Made by a program: the position numbers and the translations under genes | Notes under the pieces: generated by a model | Databases searched by the model: none | What the model was told of the DNA's origin: nothing | The model's input: only the letters and a program-made list of their open reading frames with translations | Part shown: positions 1-5,778 of the stretch, one piece after another | Layout: each line of letters starts with the position of its first letter | Position numbering within the stretch: position 1 is the stretch's first letter | From: an uncultured Streptococcus sp. | GTDB lineage: Bacteria > Bacillota > Bacilli > Lactobacillales > Aerococcaceae | Assembly (NCBI GenBank): GCA_916050055.1 | Contig: CAJZJY010000063.1 | Span: 1 to 6,418 of the forward strand | Length of the DNA stretch: 6,418 bases | Reading direction: 5' to 3'

Positions 1-1
1 A

Positions 2-475
2 CCGTTAGATAAAACCTCTAGTAAGGTGCAAAAACGATATGAACAATCCGGATTATCTAAGCAGGAAATCGATTATTTTAGACAAAAAATGTCAGTGGTG
101 AAGACACAAATTCAAGAGATTGATGAGACAATTCAAAGTCTTACAAAGCTAAGAATTATTAGTAATCGATATAACACTACAGTAACGATGAAAGATTATT
201 TCAAAGAATTAGTGGCACACCCTGAGAAGCTTCCAGAAGCCAACTTGTTCGTTCATACATGCGTACCGTCATTAAACGAAATGACGAAAGTCTATAAAGA
301 ATTGAGTGAGCAACCGGTAAAAGGAAGCGAAACGTATCAAACACTACAAGAATTAGGAGAAAAAATCGATCTCGTCTGCGCAACGCTGGAAGAGGATTAC
401 TTACATTTCCAAGAGGATAAAATCAAAAAATCTGAAGCAGAGATGGATTACGTGAATCGTACGATAAAGGAGTAG
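2..475 (+). CDS. XpaC-family protein (5-bromo-4-chloroindolyl phosphate hydrolysis family), 3' part
   Basis: The reading frame is open from the first complete codon at position 2 to the TAG at 473-475, so the gene begins upstream of the window and 157 C-terminal residues are visible. The GTG at 26 has no good ribosome binding site before it and is probably internal. The segment [15 protein letters not shown], the following helical stretch and the later [15 protein letters not shown] and [10 protein letters not shown] segments resemble the conserved core of XpaC proteins. The visible part is strongly helical and charged, with no membrane segment; XpaC proteins often carry one or two N-terminally, which would lie outside the window. 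The molecular role is unknown: the family name comes from a chromogenic phosphate phenotype and does not prove enzyme activity. The gene sits 5 bases before a TelA-family gene, the usual partner of xpaC in Firmicutes. Family assignment is from remembered sequence pattern. Confidence 0.85.
   Translation, partial: PLDKTSSKVQKRYEQSGLSKQEIDYFRQKMSVVKTQIQEIDETIQSLTKLRIISNRYNTTVTMKDYFKELVAHPEKLPEANLFVHTCVPSLNEMTKVYKELSEQPVKGSETYQTLQELGEKIDLVCATLEEDYLHFQEDKIKKSEAEMDYVNRTIKE
466..472 (+). promoter_or_regulatory. Ribosome binding site of the telA-like gene, abutting the xpaC-like stop
   Basis: AAAGGAG ends 8 bases before the ATG at 481 and directly abuts the TAG stop of the upstream gene at 473-475. 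This fixes the TelA start and implies translational coupling of the two genes. Confidence 0.8.
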
Positions 476-480
476 AAAAA

Positions 481-1683
481 ATGACTGAACAAAAATCAAT
501 GGTAGATGCACTCATTCAAAACCCATTTGGAGAAGACGTAGTAAAAAATACGACATTGCAAGATGTGGCAAGTGATTTTCCACAAGAACAACTAGATGCT
601 AAACGTGCGCTGGTAGATACTTTGCCAGAAAAACAACAAGAACAAGCACGTGCTCTTGCAAAACAAATCGATGAAAAGAACATGCAGGCCATCATTAGTT
701 ATGGTGCTGGCGCGCAAAAGCAACTTGGTGAATTCTCTCATTCGATGCTGGCTCATGTGCAAAATAAAGATACAGGAGAAATCGGCGATACGCTCAATGA
801 GTTGATGATGCGACTCAACGAGACAAACCCAAACGACCTTGTGGCACAAGATTCGAACATCTTCCGTAAAATCTTTGGGCGCGTGAAGAAGTCGATTTAC
901 GAAATGCAATTAAAATACCAAGAAGTCGGTTCTCAAGTGGATAAGATTGCAGTGCGATTAGACCATGAAAAGAATGGATTATTAAACGACAACTTGTCAC
1001 TGGAACAATTGTACCAACGTAATAAGGAATTCTTCGAGGCGTTAAGTATTTATATCGCTGCTGGGGAATTGAAGATTGAAGAGTTGCAACAAAAACTGAT
1101 TCCTGAAGCGATGCAAAAGGCGCAAGAGTCCGGAGCCCAAATGGATGTGCAAGTCGTCAACGACTTACATCAATTCTTAGATCGTCTTGAAAAGAGAAAT
1201 CATGACTTGAAATTGACGCGTCAAATGACCATCCAGCAAGCACCACAAATTCGCTTGATTCAAAATACGAATCAAACCTTGGCGGAAAAAATTCAATCTT
1301 CCATTACGACAACGATTCCTTTATGGAAGAACCAAATTGCCATTGCGATGACATTGCTTCGCCAAAAGGATGCCGTGACAGCGCAACGTCAAGTGTCTGA
1401 AACGACAAATCAATTGATTCAAAAGAACTCTGAAATGTTGAAGATTTCAACGATTGAAACAGCTCGTGAAAATGAACGCGGTATTATCGATCTTAAAACC
1501 CTTCAAAAGACACAACAAGACTTGATTGAAACATTAGAAGAAACGATTCTTATTCAACAAGAAGGCCGTCAAAAACGTAGAAAAGCCGAATACGAATTGA
1601 CGCAAATGGAACAAGAACTCCGCGAAAACTTACTCGTTTTAAGCCAAAAAGAAAAACGAGTGAAGGAAGAAATGCGCGGTTAA
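481..1683 (+). CDS. telA: Toxic anion resistance protein, TelA family
   Basis: This complete 400-residue protein has the usual TelA-family length. It shows the family's landmarks: a segment from Y74 leading into [20 protein letters not shown] at about residues 85-104, then [11 protein letters not shown] near 130, and [12 protein letters not shown] at about 191-202. The rest is almost entirely helical, ending in a charged coiled-coil-like tail (about 338-400). There is no signal peptide or membrane segment, so it is predicted cytoplasmic. Members were named from plasmid tellurite resistance (TelA/KlaA), and Listeria TelA has been linked to resistance to cell-envelope-active agents, but no biochemical activity is established. 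The start is supported by AAAGGAG 8 bases upstream. It follows the XpaC-family gene by 5 bases, a conserved Firmicutes pair, and a terminator lies 10 bases after its TAA. The family call is firm; actual tellurite resistance is not implied. Confidence 0.93.
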   Translation: MTEQKSMVDALIQNPFGEDVVKNTTLQDVASDFPQEQLDAKRALVDTLPEKQQEQARALAKQIDEKNMQAIISYGAGAQKQLGEFSHSMLAHVQNKDTGEIGDTLNELMMRLNETNPNDLVAQDSNIFRKIFGRVKKSIYEMQLKYQEVGSQVDKIAVRLDHEKNGLLNDNLSLEQLYQRNKEFFEALSIYIAAGELKIEELQQKLIPEAMQKAQESGAQMDVQVVNDLHQFLDRLEKRNHDLKLTRQMTIQQAPQIRLIQNTNQTLAEKIQSSITTTIPLWKNQIAIAMTLLRQKDAVTAQRQVSETTNQLIQKNSEMLKISTIETARENERGIIDLKTLQKTQQDLIETLEETILIQQEGRQKRRKAEYELTQMEQELRENLLVLSQKEKRVKEEMRG

Positions 1684-1692
1684 TAATGATAG

Positions 1693-1739
1693 AAATCTTT
1701 ACCTTTTATTCCTGAATAAGGACTTGAGGGTAAAGATTT
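1693..1739 (+). terminator. Rho-independent terminator after the xpaC-telA unit
   Basis: AAATCTTTACC (1693-1703) pairs exactly with GGTAAAGATTT (1729-1739), and a run of T follows to 1743. The 25-base interval contains its own small hairpin, TTATTC (1706-1711) with GAATAA (1714-1719), so the structure is a two-tier stem rather than a simple hairpin. It ends the upstream operon, and the next gene has its own promoter. Confidence 0.85.
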
Positions 1740-1806
1740 TTTTGTTTTTAGCTAGTGTCTGTAATGTTTCAATTCGTTAACAAAATGATAAACTTCGCCT
1801 TGAACC

Positions 1807-1835
1807 TTGATATTTTGGCTAACATTATTTAAAAT
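1807..1835 (+). promoter_or_regulatory. Sigma-A type promoter of the two-gene membrane operon
   Basis: TTGATA (1807-1812) and TAAAAT (1830-1835) are separated by 17 bases. Each box matches consensus at 5 of 6 positions. Transcription would start near 1842, giving a leader of about 34 bases before the ATG at 1876. An overlapping weaker pair, TTGAAC (1800-1805) with CATTAT (1823-1828), is also possible. The rest of the 1740-1875 gap shows no clear operator or riboswitch. Confidence 0.7.
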
Positions 1836-1864
1836 AGGATGAAAGGAAAAAAATAATATTTAAT

Positions 1865-1870
1865 GAGGTG
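1865..1870 (+). promoter_or_regulatory. Ribosome binding site of the SwrB-like gene
   Basis: GAGGTG lies 5 bases before the ATG at 1876. It is the only plausible Shine-Dalgarno sequence near this start and supports it. Confidence 0.7.
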
Positions 1871-1875
1871 AAAAA

Positions 1876-2343
1876 ATGCACGTATGGGTCGTAGTTCTCG
1901 CGTTATTAGCATTAGCAGTATTTTTCTTATTCATTTCACTATTCTTAAAGGATAACCACAATGAAGAAGAAATCGATGAATTAGCTGAAGGTTTATTAGA
2001 ATTAAACCGTGAAGTGTATTCATTAAAGAAAAAAATTCAAGAATTAGAAGGAACAACTGTATACAAAGGACCATCAGTTGAACCAACTTACGAAGAAGTT
2101 CGCGCTGCAAAAACAGCAGAAGTTCGTGTAGCTGAAAAACCAGAACCAGTAGCTGAAGAAACAGAAGCAGTGGAAGAAGCAACTGCAGAAGAATCTGGTC
2201 GCTTACACAATGTAACAAAACAACAAATCATTACATTGTTCAGCCACGGTAACTCAGTAGAATCAATTTCTGAACAATTAAACGTACCTGTTTCAACAGT
2301 ACAATTGGTAATCGATAACTATTTTGAAGCAGATGCAAATTAA
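1876..2343 (+). CDS. Membrane-anchored coiled-coil protein with C-terminal helix-turn-helix, SwrB/DUF6115-like
   Basis: This 155-residue protein has four visible parts. Residues 3-24 form one hydrophobic membrane segment. Residues about 29-59 form a coiled coil with regular a/d positions I33, L36, L40, L43, V47, L50, I54 and L57. Residues about 65-107 are a Glu/Ala/Val/Pro-rich linker, probably disordered. Residues about 110-150 look like a helix-turn-helix, with TKQQIITLF, then SVESISEQLN, a VP turn, and STVQLVIDNYF. The N-terminus has no positive charge and lysine follows the membrane segment, so the C-terminus is predicted cytoplasmic. The order anchor, coiled coil, helix-turn-helix matches Bacillus SwrB/DUF6115 proteins, where SwrB acts in flagellar assembly. 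Nothing flagellar is visible here, so that role should not be transferred. The domain may bind DNA or act as a protein-interaction fold. It is first in an operon with the gene at 2355. Function unknown. Confidence 0.85.
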   Translation: MHVWVVVLALLALAVFFLFISLFLKDNHNEEEIDELAEGLLELNREVYSLKKKIQELEGTTVYKGPSVEPTYEEVRAAKTAEVRVAEKPEPVAEETEAVEEATAEESGRLHNVTKQQIITLFSHGNSVESISEQLNVPVSTVQLVIDNYFEADAN

Positions 2344-2349
2344 GGAGGA
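2342..2349 (+). promoter_or_regulatory. Strong ribosome binding site of the MltG-like gene, overlapping the upstream stop
   Basis: AAGGAGGA shares its first two bases with the TAA stop at 2341-2343 and lies 5 bases before the ATG at 2355. The overlap supports coupled translation of the two membrane proteins. Confidence 0.8.
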
Positions 2350-2354
2350 AGAAC

Positions 2355-2849
2355 ATGAGTAAAACGAAATTTCGTTCTTTAGGAATGGGCTTCTTATTAG
2401 CAGCGTTAATTTTAGCATTGGTTACTGTGATTTGGCCTTTTGTACCACAATCATTAAAGAGCCAATTAGATGCAGTGAATTTGCCAATCGTTTCTGAAGG
2501 AGCAAATGAAGCAAGCTATAAAGCCGCTTACGAGTCTTTATTAGCTGAAAAAGAATCTGGTAGCAAAGCAGCGACTTCATCAAGTGCTAAAGCTACTTCA
2601 CAAGCTTCAACAACTGAAGCAGCAACTACACAATCTTCAAAACCTGTATCTATTACAGTTGAAGAAGGCGAATCATCAAATGAGGTTGCCGACAAATTAG
2701 AAAAAGCAGGCTTAGTTAAGAGTGCTAAAGAGTTCGTAGATTACTTAACAACAAATAACATTGCTGATAAGATCTGGACTGGGACTTTCGAAATTAAACC
2801 AGGAAGCTCTAATGAAGAAATCGCTCGTGCAATCGGAGCGTTACAATAA
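2355..2849 (+). CDS. Membrane-anchored MltG/YceG-type LysM-like protein without the catalytic domain
   Basis: This 164-residue protein begins with a basic N-terminus (MSKTKFR) and a single hydrophobic segment at about 9-27. A short polar region leads to a Ser/Thr/Ala/Lys-rich linker (about 67-97). Residues about 98-163 resemble the LysM-like subdomain found at the front of endolytic transglycosylase MltG (YceG family): VSITVEEGESSNEVADKLE, then an AGLVKSAKEFVDYL helix, then GTFEIKPGSSNEEIARAI. MltG continues for about 200 residues more with the lytic transglycosylase domain; here the gene stops and a terminator follows, so it is a stand-alone binding-type module rather than an enzyme. The positive N-terminus predicts the C-terminus outside the membrane, toward the wall. 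Short proteins of this kind are sometimes labelled aminodeoxychorismate lyase or MltG in databases, which would mislead. A role in peptidoglycan binding or in regulating wall synthesis is inference. Confidence 0.85.
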   Translation: MSKTKFRSLGMGFLLAALILALVTVIWPFVPQSLKSQLDAVNLPIVSEGANEASYKAAYESLLAEKESGSKAATSSSAKATSQASTTEAATTQSSKPVSITVEEGESSNEVADKLEKAGLVKSAKEFVDYLTTNNIADKIWTGTFEIKPGSSNEEIARAIGALQ

Positions 2850-2861
2850 TAGAAATGTCTG

Positions 2862-2895
2862 AGTGTTACAGTCGAAGGGCTGTAACACTTTTTTT
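2862..2895 (+). terminator. Rho-independent terminator of the two-gene membrane operon
   Basis: AGTGTTACAG (2862-2871) pairs perfectly with CTGTAACACT (2880-2889). The stem can extend inward by a T-G and a C-G pair to a GAAG loop, and T7 runs 2889-2895. It lies 12 bases after the stop at 2847-2849 and separates this operon from pepF. Confidence 0.93.
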
Positions 2896-2913
2896 GTTTA
2901 ACATTAAAGTTTT

Positions 2914-2943
2914 CTGAAAATTAAATGAAAACTGTGGTACAAT
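2914..2943 (+). promoter_or_regulatory. Promoter of pepF (extended -10 type)
   Basis: TACAAT (2938-2943) is preceded by TGG at 2935-2937, forming an extended -10 element. CTGAAA (2914-2919) stands 18 bases upstream as a weak -35. Transcription would start near 2950, downstream of the ATG at 2925 and upstream of the ATG at 2976. Confidence 0.65.
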
Positions 2944-2964
2944 GGAAGTACGACTTTAGAAAGT

Positions 2965-2972
2965 GGAGTGAG
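2965..2972 (+). promoter_or_regulatory. Ribosome binding site that decides the pepF start
   Basis: GGAGTGAG lies just before the ATG at 2976, with 7 bases between GGAG and the ATG. The alternative ATG at 2925 is preceded only by AT-rich sequence (GAAAATTAA) with no Shine-Dalgarno match. Confidence 0.75.
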
Positions 2973-2975
2973 AAT

Positions 2976-4769
2976 ATGATTGAAAGAAGTCAAGTAGATG
3001 TAAATCAAACATGGGATTTAACGCATTTGTTTCAAACAGAAGAAGTGTTTAACGAAGCGTTAGAAGACCTAAAAGGAAAAGTAGATGCTTTCCAAAAGGA
3101 ATACGAAGGGAAAATTACAACAGCACCTCAAGTGAATGCTGGTTTAGCAACATACCGTGAATTATTGGAACTTCGCGGAAAGGTTTCTGCTTATTGTAAT
3201 TTAGCAGTCAGTGCCAATACGAAAGATAAAGAAGCACAAACACGTTCTGCACAAACACGTACAGTGTTAGCAGGATTAGATGCGAAATTAAGTTTCTTTG
3301 AATCTGAATTAAGCCAATTGGATGATGCGGTCTTAGAAGAAGCACGTGCGAATAAAGAAGATGCTTTATATATCGAACGTCTCTTAGAAGATAAAAAACA
3401 TTTATTATCAAAAGACGTAGAAGCAACTCTAGCAGCTTTAGGAAATACATTAGATGCTGGCTACCAAGCGTACAACGATATTAAATTCAAAGATATTCAT
3501 TTCCCAGACGTAGAAGCAGACGGACAAGTGATTCCGATGACATACAACAGCTTCGAAGGCCGTATGCAATCAGAGCCAAATACAGCAATCCGTCGTGAAG
3601 CGTTCAAAGTATTTAGCGACACATTACGCAAATATCAACATAGTACAGCTTCAGCGTATAACACACAAATTCAAAAAGAAAAAACAATGGCAACATTGCG
3701 TGGATTCGATTCAGTGTTCGATTACTTATTAGACCGTCAAAAAGTTTCTCGTGAACTATACGACCGTCAAATCGATGTCATCATGGAAGAATTAGCGCCA
3801 CATATGCGTAAATTCGCACGTCTCATCAAAGAAATCTATCAATTAGATGAAGTGCGTTATGAAGACTTGAAACTAGAAGTAGATCCAACTTATGCAGCCA
3901 AAGTAACGTATGACGAAGCAAAACAATATATCTTAGAAGGATTAGAACCACTAGGGGAAGATTACTTAAAGATTATGAAAGAAGCCTTCGATAACCGTTG
4001 GATTGACTACGCTGAAACAATCGGTAAACGTACTGGTGCGTTCTGTTCATCACCTTATGGAGCAAACTCATATATCTTAATGTTCTTTACAGAAGATATG
4101 AATGACTGTATGACGTTAGCGCATGAATTAGGACACGCAGGACACTTCCAATTAGCGTATAAACACCAAAATATTCTAGATGGTCGTCCAAGCATGTACT
4201 TTGTAGAAGCGCCATCAACAACGAACGAATTACTTGTTGAGTATTACTTGAAGAGCAAAGCAGGCGATGACCTACGTATGAAACGTTGGATTTCTTCTCA
4301 AATGGTTGCAAAAACGTACTACCACAACTTTGTGACTCACTTATTAGAAGCATACTTCCAACGCGAAGTATACCGTTTAGTGGATGCAGGTAAGAGCTTG
4401 GATGCCGATACGTTAAACGATTTATTCAGAGAAACTCTTGCTAAATTCTGGGGACCAGAAGTGGTTCTTACAGAAGGCGCAGAGTTAACATGGATGCGTC
4501 AACCGCACTACTACATGGGATTATATTCATACACTTACTCAGCTGGTTTAACAATAGGTACACAAGTGGCGAAAATGATTCAAAAAGATTCAAGCGTGGC
4601 AAACACTTGGGTTGAAGTATTGAAGATGGGCGGAACGAAGAGCGCAGAAGAGCTTGCAAAAGCAGCAGGCGTGGATGTCTCAACAGATGCACCGCTTAAA
4701 GATACGATTGCAACAATCGGTGGCTTAATCGACGAAATCGTAGACATTACAAAACAATTGAATGCATAA
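2976..4769 (+). CDS. pepF: Oligoendopeptidase F, M3 family zinc metallopeptidase
   Basis: From the ATG at 2976 the protein has 597 residues, close to the roughly 600 of lactococcal PepF. It is a cytoplasmic endopeptidase that cuts short to medium peptides, used in peptide turnover and nutrition. The zinc motif HELGH is at residues 383-387 (ligands H383 and H387, catalytic E384), with the third ligand probably E411 in FVEAPSTTNE. The C-terminal PHYYMGLYSYTYSAG (510-524) is the conserved M3 substrate-binding Tyr/His region. The N-terminal half is helical and matches the M3B oligoendopeptidase F pattern (NQTWDLTHLF near the start). The frame also has an ATG at 2925 that would add 17 residues. 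That start lacks a ribosome binding site and lies upstream of the predicted transcription start, so it is rejected. There is no signal peptide. The gene is monocistronic between two terminators. All visible active-site residues are intact. Confidence 0.96.
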   Translation: MIERSQVDVNQTWDLTHLFQTEEVFNEALEDLKGKVDAFQKEYEGKITTAPQVNAGLATYRELLELRGKVSAYCNLAVSANTKDKEAQTRSAQTRTVLAGLDAKLSFFESELSQLDDAVLEEARANKEDALYIERLLEDKKHLLSKDVEATLAALGNTLDAGYQAYNDIKFKDIHFPDVEADGQVIPMTYNSFEGRMQSEPNTAIRREAFKVFSDTLRKYQHSTASAYNTQIQKEKTMATLRGFDSVFDYLLDRQKVSRELYDRQIDVIMEELAPHMRKFARLIKEIYQLDEVRYEDLKLEVDPTYAAKVTYDEAKQYILEGLEPLGEDYLKIMKEAFDNRWIDYAETIGKRTGAFCSSPYGANSYILMFFTEDMNDCMTLAHELGHAGHFQLAYKHQNILDGRPSMYFVEAPSTTNELLVEYYLKSKAGDDLRMKRWISSQMVAKTYYHNFVTHLLEAYFQREVYRLVDAGKSLDADTLNDLFRETLAKFWGPEVVLTEGAELTWMRQPHYYMGLYSYTYSAGLTIGTQVAKMIQKDSSVANTWVEVLKMGGTKSAEELAKAAGVDVSTDAPLKDTIATIGGLIDEIVDITKQLNA

Positions 4770-4773
4770 AAAT

Positions 4774-4800
4774 AAAGGTCAGCATTTTTTGCTGACCTTT
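4774..4800. terminator. Bidirectional terminator between pepF and manA
   Basis: AAAGGTCAGC (4774-4783) pairs with GCTGACCTTT (4791-4800), plus A4784 with T4790, around a T5 loop. On the plus strand the stem runs into a T-tract at 4798-4802. On the minus strand it is followed by TTTATTTTTA. It lies in the 43-base gap between convergent stop codons and can end both transcripts. Confidence 0.92.
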
Positions 4801-4812
4801 TTACGTTTACTA

Positions 4813-5766
4813 TTATTGGTTCGATTGAGACACAATCAGTTGAACAGATCCGTTAATTTGGAGTGTTGGTGTTCCTGAAGGCAGAATAAAGGAATCTGCT
4901 TTTTCGATTGGATATGTTGTTCCGTCGACTGTGAGCGTTCCTTTTCCGTCTAACACTGTTACAAGGTGATAAGTAGAAGAGAGTGCATCGCTGTAGTCAC
5001 CATCAATATCGTATTTCCAAACGGTAAAGAACTTGTTTTCCACAAAAGTCGTTCTCGTTCCAGTCTCCGTTGTCATTACTTGCTGATTCGTCGTTGGGAC
5101 ACTGTGTGGAATCGTCGTCACATCTTTTGTTTGTTGAATATGCAGTGGACGAGGATTTCCAGCATCGTCGGTGCGGTTGTAGTCATAGACGCGATAAGTC
5201 GTATCTGAATTTTGTTGCGTCTCAAGAATCACAATACCGCCTCCAATGGCGTGAATCGTCCCACTTGGCACATCGAAGAAGTCTCCAGCCTTAACAGGAA
5301 CTTCAGTAAATAGGTCGCTCCAAGCTTCATTGTCAATTTTCTCTGCAAATTCTTCAGGAGTCATTGCCGTATGTCCGTATACAATTTTTGCGCCTGGCTC
5401 TGCTTGTACGACATACCAGCATTCATTTTTCCCATATTCGCCTTCATGTTCTAGCGCATATTCGTCATCTGGATGCACTTGAATCGATAAGTCATCAGAA
5501 GCATCTAGCAACTTAATGAGAAGAGGGAAGCTGGCTAATTGTTGTCCATTAAATAGTTCTGGATGAGCTTTATAGAGTTCATCTAACCCTAGTCCTGCAA
5601 ATTCTGCAGGGCTTTTGATGGTTGAAATTCCATTTGGATGCGCGCTAATAATCCACGCTTCACCGGTTTTGTCAGAAGGGAGAGTGAAGTTAAACAGCGA
5701 ATGCAATTTTGTCCCACCCCAAATTTTCTCTTGAAGTACGGCATTTAAAAAGATTGGTTTTGTCAT
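4813..5766 (-). CDS. manA: Mannose-6-phosphate isomerase, class I (type I cupin)
   Basis: This 317-residue protein has the length of the short Gram-positive ManA type. It interconverts mannose-6-phosphate and fructose-6-phosphate in the cytoplasm, feeding mannose into glycolysis or supplying mannose-6-phosphate for glycans. The zinc-site residues are visible: Q96 and H98 in SIQVHPDDE, E115 in KNECWY, and H172 in PSGTIHAIGGG. The substrate segment ILETQQNSDTTYRVYDYNR (180-198) contains the conserved arginine, R192. The N-terminal IWGGTKL (15-21) and HPNG (43-46) are also typical. A smaller C-terminal cupin fills about 240-317. The start is fixed by AGGAGG just upstream, which overlaps the stop of the regulator gene, so the two are co-transcribed and probably co-translated. 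It is the last gene of the minus-strand operon. Bacillus subtilis pairs such an isomerase (gmuF) with a GntR/UTRA regulator (gmuR) in its glucomannan operon, which is a useful parallel. Confidence 0.96.
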   Translation of the reverse strand: MTKPIFLNAVLQEKIWGGTKLHSLFNFTLPSDKTGEAWIISAHPNGISTIKSPAEFAGLGLDELYKAHPELFNGQQLASFPLLIKLLDASDDLSIQVHPDDEYALEHEGEYGKNECWYVVQAEPGAKIVYGHTAMTPEEFAEKIDNEAWSDLFTEVPVKAGDFFDVPSGTIHAIGGGIVILETQQNSDTTYRVYDYNRTDDAGNPRPLHIQQTKDVTTIPHSVPTTNQQVMTTETGTRTTFVENKFFTVWKYDIDGDYSDALSSTYHLVTVLDGKGTLTVDGTTYPIEKADSFILPSGTPTLQINGSVQLIVSQSNQ

Positions 5767-5772
5767 AATGTA

Positions 5773-5778
5773 CCTCCT
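5773..5778 (-). promoter_or_regulatory. Ribosome binding site of manA, overlapping the regulator stop codon
   Basis: On the minus strand AGGAGG occupies 5773-5778, 6 bases before the ATG (5764-5766). Its first two bases fall inside the TAG stop of the regulator gene (5777-5779). No terminator or promoter fits between the genes. Confidence 0.85.

Noticed and set aside
592..909. Long antisense frame opposite the TelA-family gene.
   Set aside because: It lies entirely within a gene with clear family motifs, its translation has no recognisable features, and there is no supporting ribosome binding site or promoter.
1764..1832. A 22-codon frame in the intergenic region encoding a hydrophobic, possibly amphipathic peptide beginning MFQFVNKMINF.
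   Set aside because: It has no Shine-Dalgarno sequence upstream, overlaps the promoter of the next operon, and would be read mainly by transcription passing the preceding terminator. Chance is the simpler explanation.
1740..1875. Possible riboswitch or small RNA in the gap before the membrane operon.
   Set aside because: The leader after the predicted transcription start is only about 34 bases, A-rich and unstructured. No conserved riboswitch motif is visible.
2086..2200. Repetitive GAA/GCA-rich stretch that could look like a DNA repeat array.
   Set aside because: It codes for the Glu/Ala/Val-rich linker of the SwrB-like protein. No fixed repeat unit recurs, so it is low-complexity coding sequence rather than a tandem repeat or CRISPR.
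2925..2975. A 17-residue N-terminal extension of PepF from the ATG at 2925.
   Set aside because: No ribosome binding site, and the predicted promoter lies inside it. The start at 2976 fits the family better.
4966..5294. Two overlapping plus-strand frames opposite manA.
   Set aside because: Both are shadows of the manA coding sequence, rich in Arg, Ser and His with no domain pattern.
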